DNA of 64,000 nucleotides from Casuarius casuarius. Taxonomy: Eukaryota > Chordata > Aves > Casuariiformes > Casuariidae. A program made the translations under genes and the position numbers. Below the pieces are notes generated by a model. The model worked only from the letters and a program-made list of their open reading frames with translations. It searched no databases and was not told the DNA's origin. Shown here one piece after another: positions 61,560-64,000 of this stretch. The stretch lies in the NCBI GenBank assembly GCA_003342895.1, contig PTFA01000010.1, positions 10,303,984 to 10,367,983 on the forward strand, in the 5' to 3' direction. Numbering within the stretch: the first letter of the stretch is position 1; each line of letters begins with the position of its first letter.

Positions 61560-63032
61560 AAGCTTCACTGCTGCTAAGGTAGTGTATGTCTTCTTTGTCT
61601 TGGTCTTCACCAACAAGGTCTTCCAGGTCTTTGTGCCTGGAAAGAGGATTCAAAGAGGAGAGGAACTATGAGTAGTGGAATAGAATCAAATCAGGGATCT
61701 CTTCAGAAATCTCAACTCATGCAAGTCCAGGGGACAAGGCAGGATGGATCAGAGGGTGCTGAGGATGATGGCTGATGTCATAGATTGGGGGTTGTTCCTG
61801 ATGACTGGAAAAAGGCAAATGTTGCACTTATCTTCAAAAAAGGTGTGAAAGACTAGCCAGGGAACTACAGGCCAGTCAGCGTCATTCCCATCCCTGGAAA
61901 AAAACAGGGAGCAAGTCCTCTTGGAAGCTGTTTCTAAGCATATGAAGGAGAATAAGGTGATGAGGAACAGCCAACATGTATTTACCAAGGGTAAATAATG
62001 CCTGAGCAACCTTATTGCCTTCTATGATGAAATGATGAGATATGCAGTGAAGGGAGAGCAGTGAATGTTGTTTATCTGGATTTCAGCAGAACTTTCAATA
62101 TGGTCTCCCACAGCATTCTTGTATCCAGGTTGGGAAGTTACAGTCTAGATGAGCAGACAACTAGCTGGGTGAAAACCTGGCTGTATTGTTAGGCTCAAAA
62201 GGCTATTGGTTAAAGGTTTGCACTCCACCTGCAGGCTGGATATAAGTGGAGTACTGCAGAAGCCTATTCTGTTTGATAGACCTGTCCTGTCACATTCAGT
62301 ATCTTTATCAGTGACCTAGGGGAGAAGACAGAGTACATCCTCAGCAAGTTTGCAAATGACACCAAACTGGGGGTACAGTTGTTACACTCAAGGACAGGGC
62401 CACCATTCAGAGGGACCTAAGCAGGGTGGAGGAAATGGCCAACCTCATGAAATTTGACAAGAACAAATAAAAAAAATCTTGCACCTGGGATGGACTAACT
62501 CCCTGCTAGGGACTGACTGGCTTCTGAAAAGGACCTGGAGGTCCTTTTGTACAGTAAACTACACAGGATTCAGCAGTTCACCCTGGCTGTGATGAAGGCT
62601 AATGGTATCCTAGGCTGTATTAACAGGAGCACAGCCAGTAGATCAGGGAAAGGGAATGACACCTGATTGTCCTGGAGAAGAGAAGGCTTCAGGTAGACCT
62701 TAAAGCTGCCTTCCAATTCCTAGCAGGCTGTTACTGAGAATATGGAGCTTCAGTCTTTACTGAGATGCCAAGCTAGACAACAAGAGGTTCATAAAGAGCA
62801 AGTGGTCATAAACTGAAACAGGAGAGGTTCTGAGTGGATATGGGGGAGAATTCGCGGTGAGCAAAAAAGCATGGGAACAGGTTGCCCAGAGACATTATGC
62901 TGTCTCTGTCCTTGAAGGTTTTCAAGACCCAATTTGACAGAGCTCTGAGTAACCTGGTCTGAATTCAGAGTCGACCCTGCCTTGAGCAGGTTGGATTATG
63001 GACATTCCAACCTGAATGATTCTGTGACTCTA
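61560..63032 (+). mobile_element. CR1 LINE, degraded, pre-RT region to 3' end
   Basis: Begins with the CR1 phrase VVYVFFVLVFTNKVFQVFVP (about 61578). It continues through the GNYRPVS-equivalent (about 61860), KHMKENKVMRNSQHVFTKG-like sequence (about 61940), FQYGLPQHSC-like sequence where the SKAFD segment should be (about 62090), ISDLGEKTEYILSKFANDTK (about 62310) and a broken C-terminal part, to a 3' UTR ending AATGATTCTGTGACTCT. The RT active-site FADD reads FAND. Numerous frameshifts and stops occur. It is older than the adjacent copy at 60508. Confidence 0.88.
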
Positions 63033-63689
63033 AGCAAGGACCCTGAGCTAGGCCATAAAATGGCAACTGCTTAGAGGCCTGTGCTGCATTGAATGGCTTC
63101 ATATTCTGTGCACACATATGGAAACAAATAAAAAAACAATATATGGCTTCCCCCACCCCATTTCATAGACTTTCCACAGTCATCAGATGGAGCCACAGAC
63201 CACACAGTGGGAGACCAAGGACGTGAAGCTTTATCTTGAAACAATATATCCACATTGGCATGGTTACATTTTCAGGCAAAACAGTTTGGCTTTTAGGTTT
63301 GCGGGCTTTCAGAAGGCAGGAAATAATCTGAGCCAGTCAGTTTGTAAGCAGTCATTAACTCCTCTAAGCAGTTCTCCATGTTCTGGTTTCTACTGATCTC
63401 CATTGGAGGTCTTATTATCCTAAGGACCAATGGATCAAAAGCCTTTTAATCTTTTCTAGAAGTATAGGTGCCAGATACAGATCTGGCTTAAACTATCAAA
63501 ATAAAATACTGTATATTTTGCAAAAACAGGAATAATAACTCATTTTAAAAGCAAGCAATCAACCCATCTTTATTTCTGTAGTAGTAGGCACTTTCTCTTT
63601 TTCAGTCACAGATTCCTGCAAAGCTACCTATTGCAGGATGATGAGTTAATATAGATGATGATTTTCAAGAGTTTCTGCATCACAGACTC
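63033..63689. other. Spacer between CR1 fragments
   Basis: No recognised gene or repeat. Open frames are 60-70 codons and overlap on both strands. Confidence 0.45.
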
Positions 63690-63812
63690 CTTGGAGGTCT
63701 TCAAGATTCACGTAGGCAAAGTCATGGCTGACCTGCTCTAGTGTTCATTGATAGTTTGACTTTGAGCAGAGGAGAGAGCAGAGACTTCCAGAGGTATGTA
63801 CATGATTCCAAG
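63690..63812 (+). mobile_element. CR1 LINE 3' UTR fragment
   Basis: Matches the end of a CR1 ORF and UTR: CTCCTTGGAGGTCTTCAAGA, then GGCTGACCTGCTCTAGTGTT, TTGACTTTGAGCAGAGGAG, ACTTCCAGAGGT and a decayed ATGATTCCA octamer end. About 120 bp, diverged. The subfamily differs from the copies at 21.8 and 60.5 kb. Confidence 0.7.
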
Positions 63813-64000
63813 TTTTATTTTCTCAAGCCTCTAAGCTTAAGACTCTTGCAACTCACTGGACATATAGAAGTGGTCTTGTCATATTTGAAACAGGAAGATT
63901 TTGAAAAGTCTGCAGTTTACTGAACCAGTCACGGAAGTTCTTTTTTTTCCAACAGATATATTTTTCAATAGTAAGGTGAGGGATCAAGTCTGCATGGACA

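Noticed and set aside
1..64000. A search for GALNT8, NDUFA9, KCNA1 or KCNA5 exons expected from vertebrate synteny.
   Set aside because: No second Kv1 coding block exists in the window and no glycosyltransferase signature was spotted. Short spliced exons could still be missed by eye, so this is absence of evidence only.
1..64000. CRISPR arrays, operons, riboswitches and ribosome binding sites.
   Set aside because: The window is vertebrate nuclear DNA. The tandem repeats present are microsatellites, minisatellites or local duplications, with no regularly spaced direct repeats and unique spacers.

Overview
The window looks like a single-copy stretch of a bird (or closely related sauropsid) nuclear genome. 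Three things point there: the recognisable interspersed repeats are CR1 non-LTR retrotransposons ending in ATTCTGTG-like octamers; there is an avian-type LTR-derived block with an attached minisatellite; and no Alu, L1, B1 or MIR-type mammalian repeat was recognised. Two isolated N bases (22206, 22421) show it comes from a draft assembly. The species cannot be fixed from the sequence.

Only one protein-coding gene can be supported: an intact, intronless KCNA6 (Kv1.6 voltage-gated potassium channel subunit) on the minus strand at 38682-40235. Its 517 codons carry the T1 domain, six membrane segments, the TVGYGD filter, the PVP gate motif and a C-terminal TEV PDZ ligand. A GC-rich, CpG-rich block covers the 5' half of the CDS and several hundred bases upstream, and it contains a 47-bp purine/pyrimidine alternating tract. 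In other vertebrates KCNA6 lies in a cluster with KCNA1 and KCNA5; neither neighbour is inside this window.

The rest is intergenic. Seven CR1 remnants lie at about 60-350, 7675-8478, 21815-23288, 48195-50009, 60508-61063, 61560-63032 and 63690-63812, all on the plus strand. All are 5'-truncated or broken; two (21.8 kb and 60.5 kb) are very similar to each other and look relatively young. An LTR-like block with a TATA box and a ~34-bp degenerate minisatellite spans about 58.88-60.2 kb. With the three distal CR1 copies it makes 58.9-63.8 kb the repeat-rich end of the window. Older, palindromic, MITE-like elements appear at 32.0, 32.4, 33.9 and 42.05-42.29 kb. Several microsatellites, short tandem duplications and perfect hairpins complete the picture.

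No new multi-gene system, CRISPR array, operon or RNA gene was found. The observations most worth checking are details of the Kv1.6 protein (a Thr-to-Ser change next to the filter and a CAG-encoded glutamine tract in the S3-S4 loop), the Z-DNA-prone 5' flank, the cluster of palindromic elements, and an unidentified 88-bp repeat present twice near 31-33 kb.
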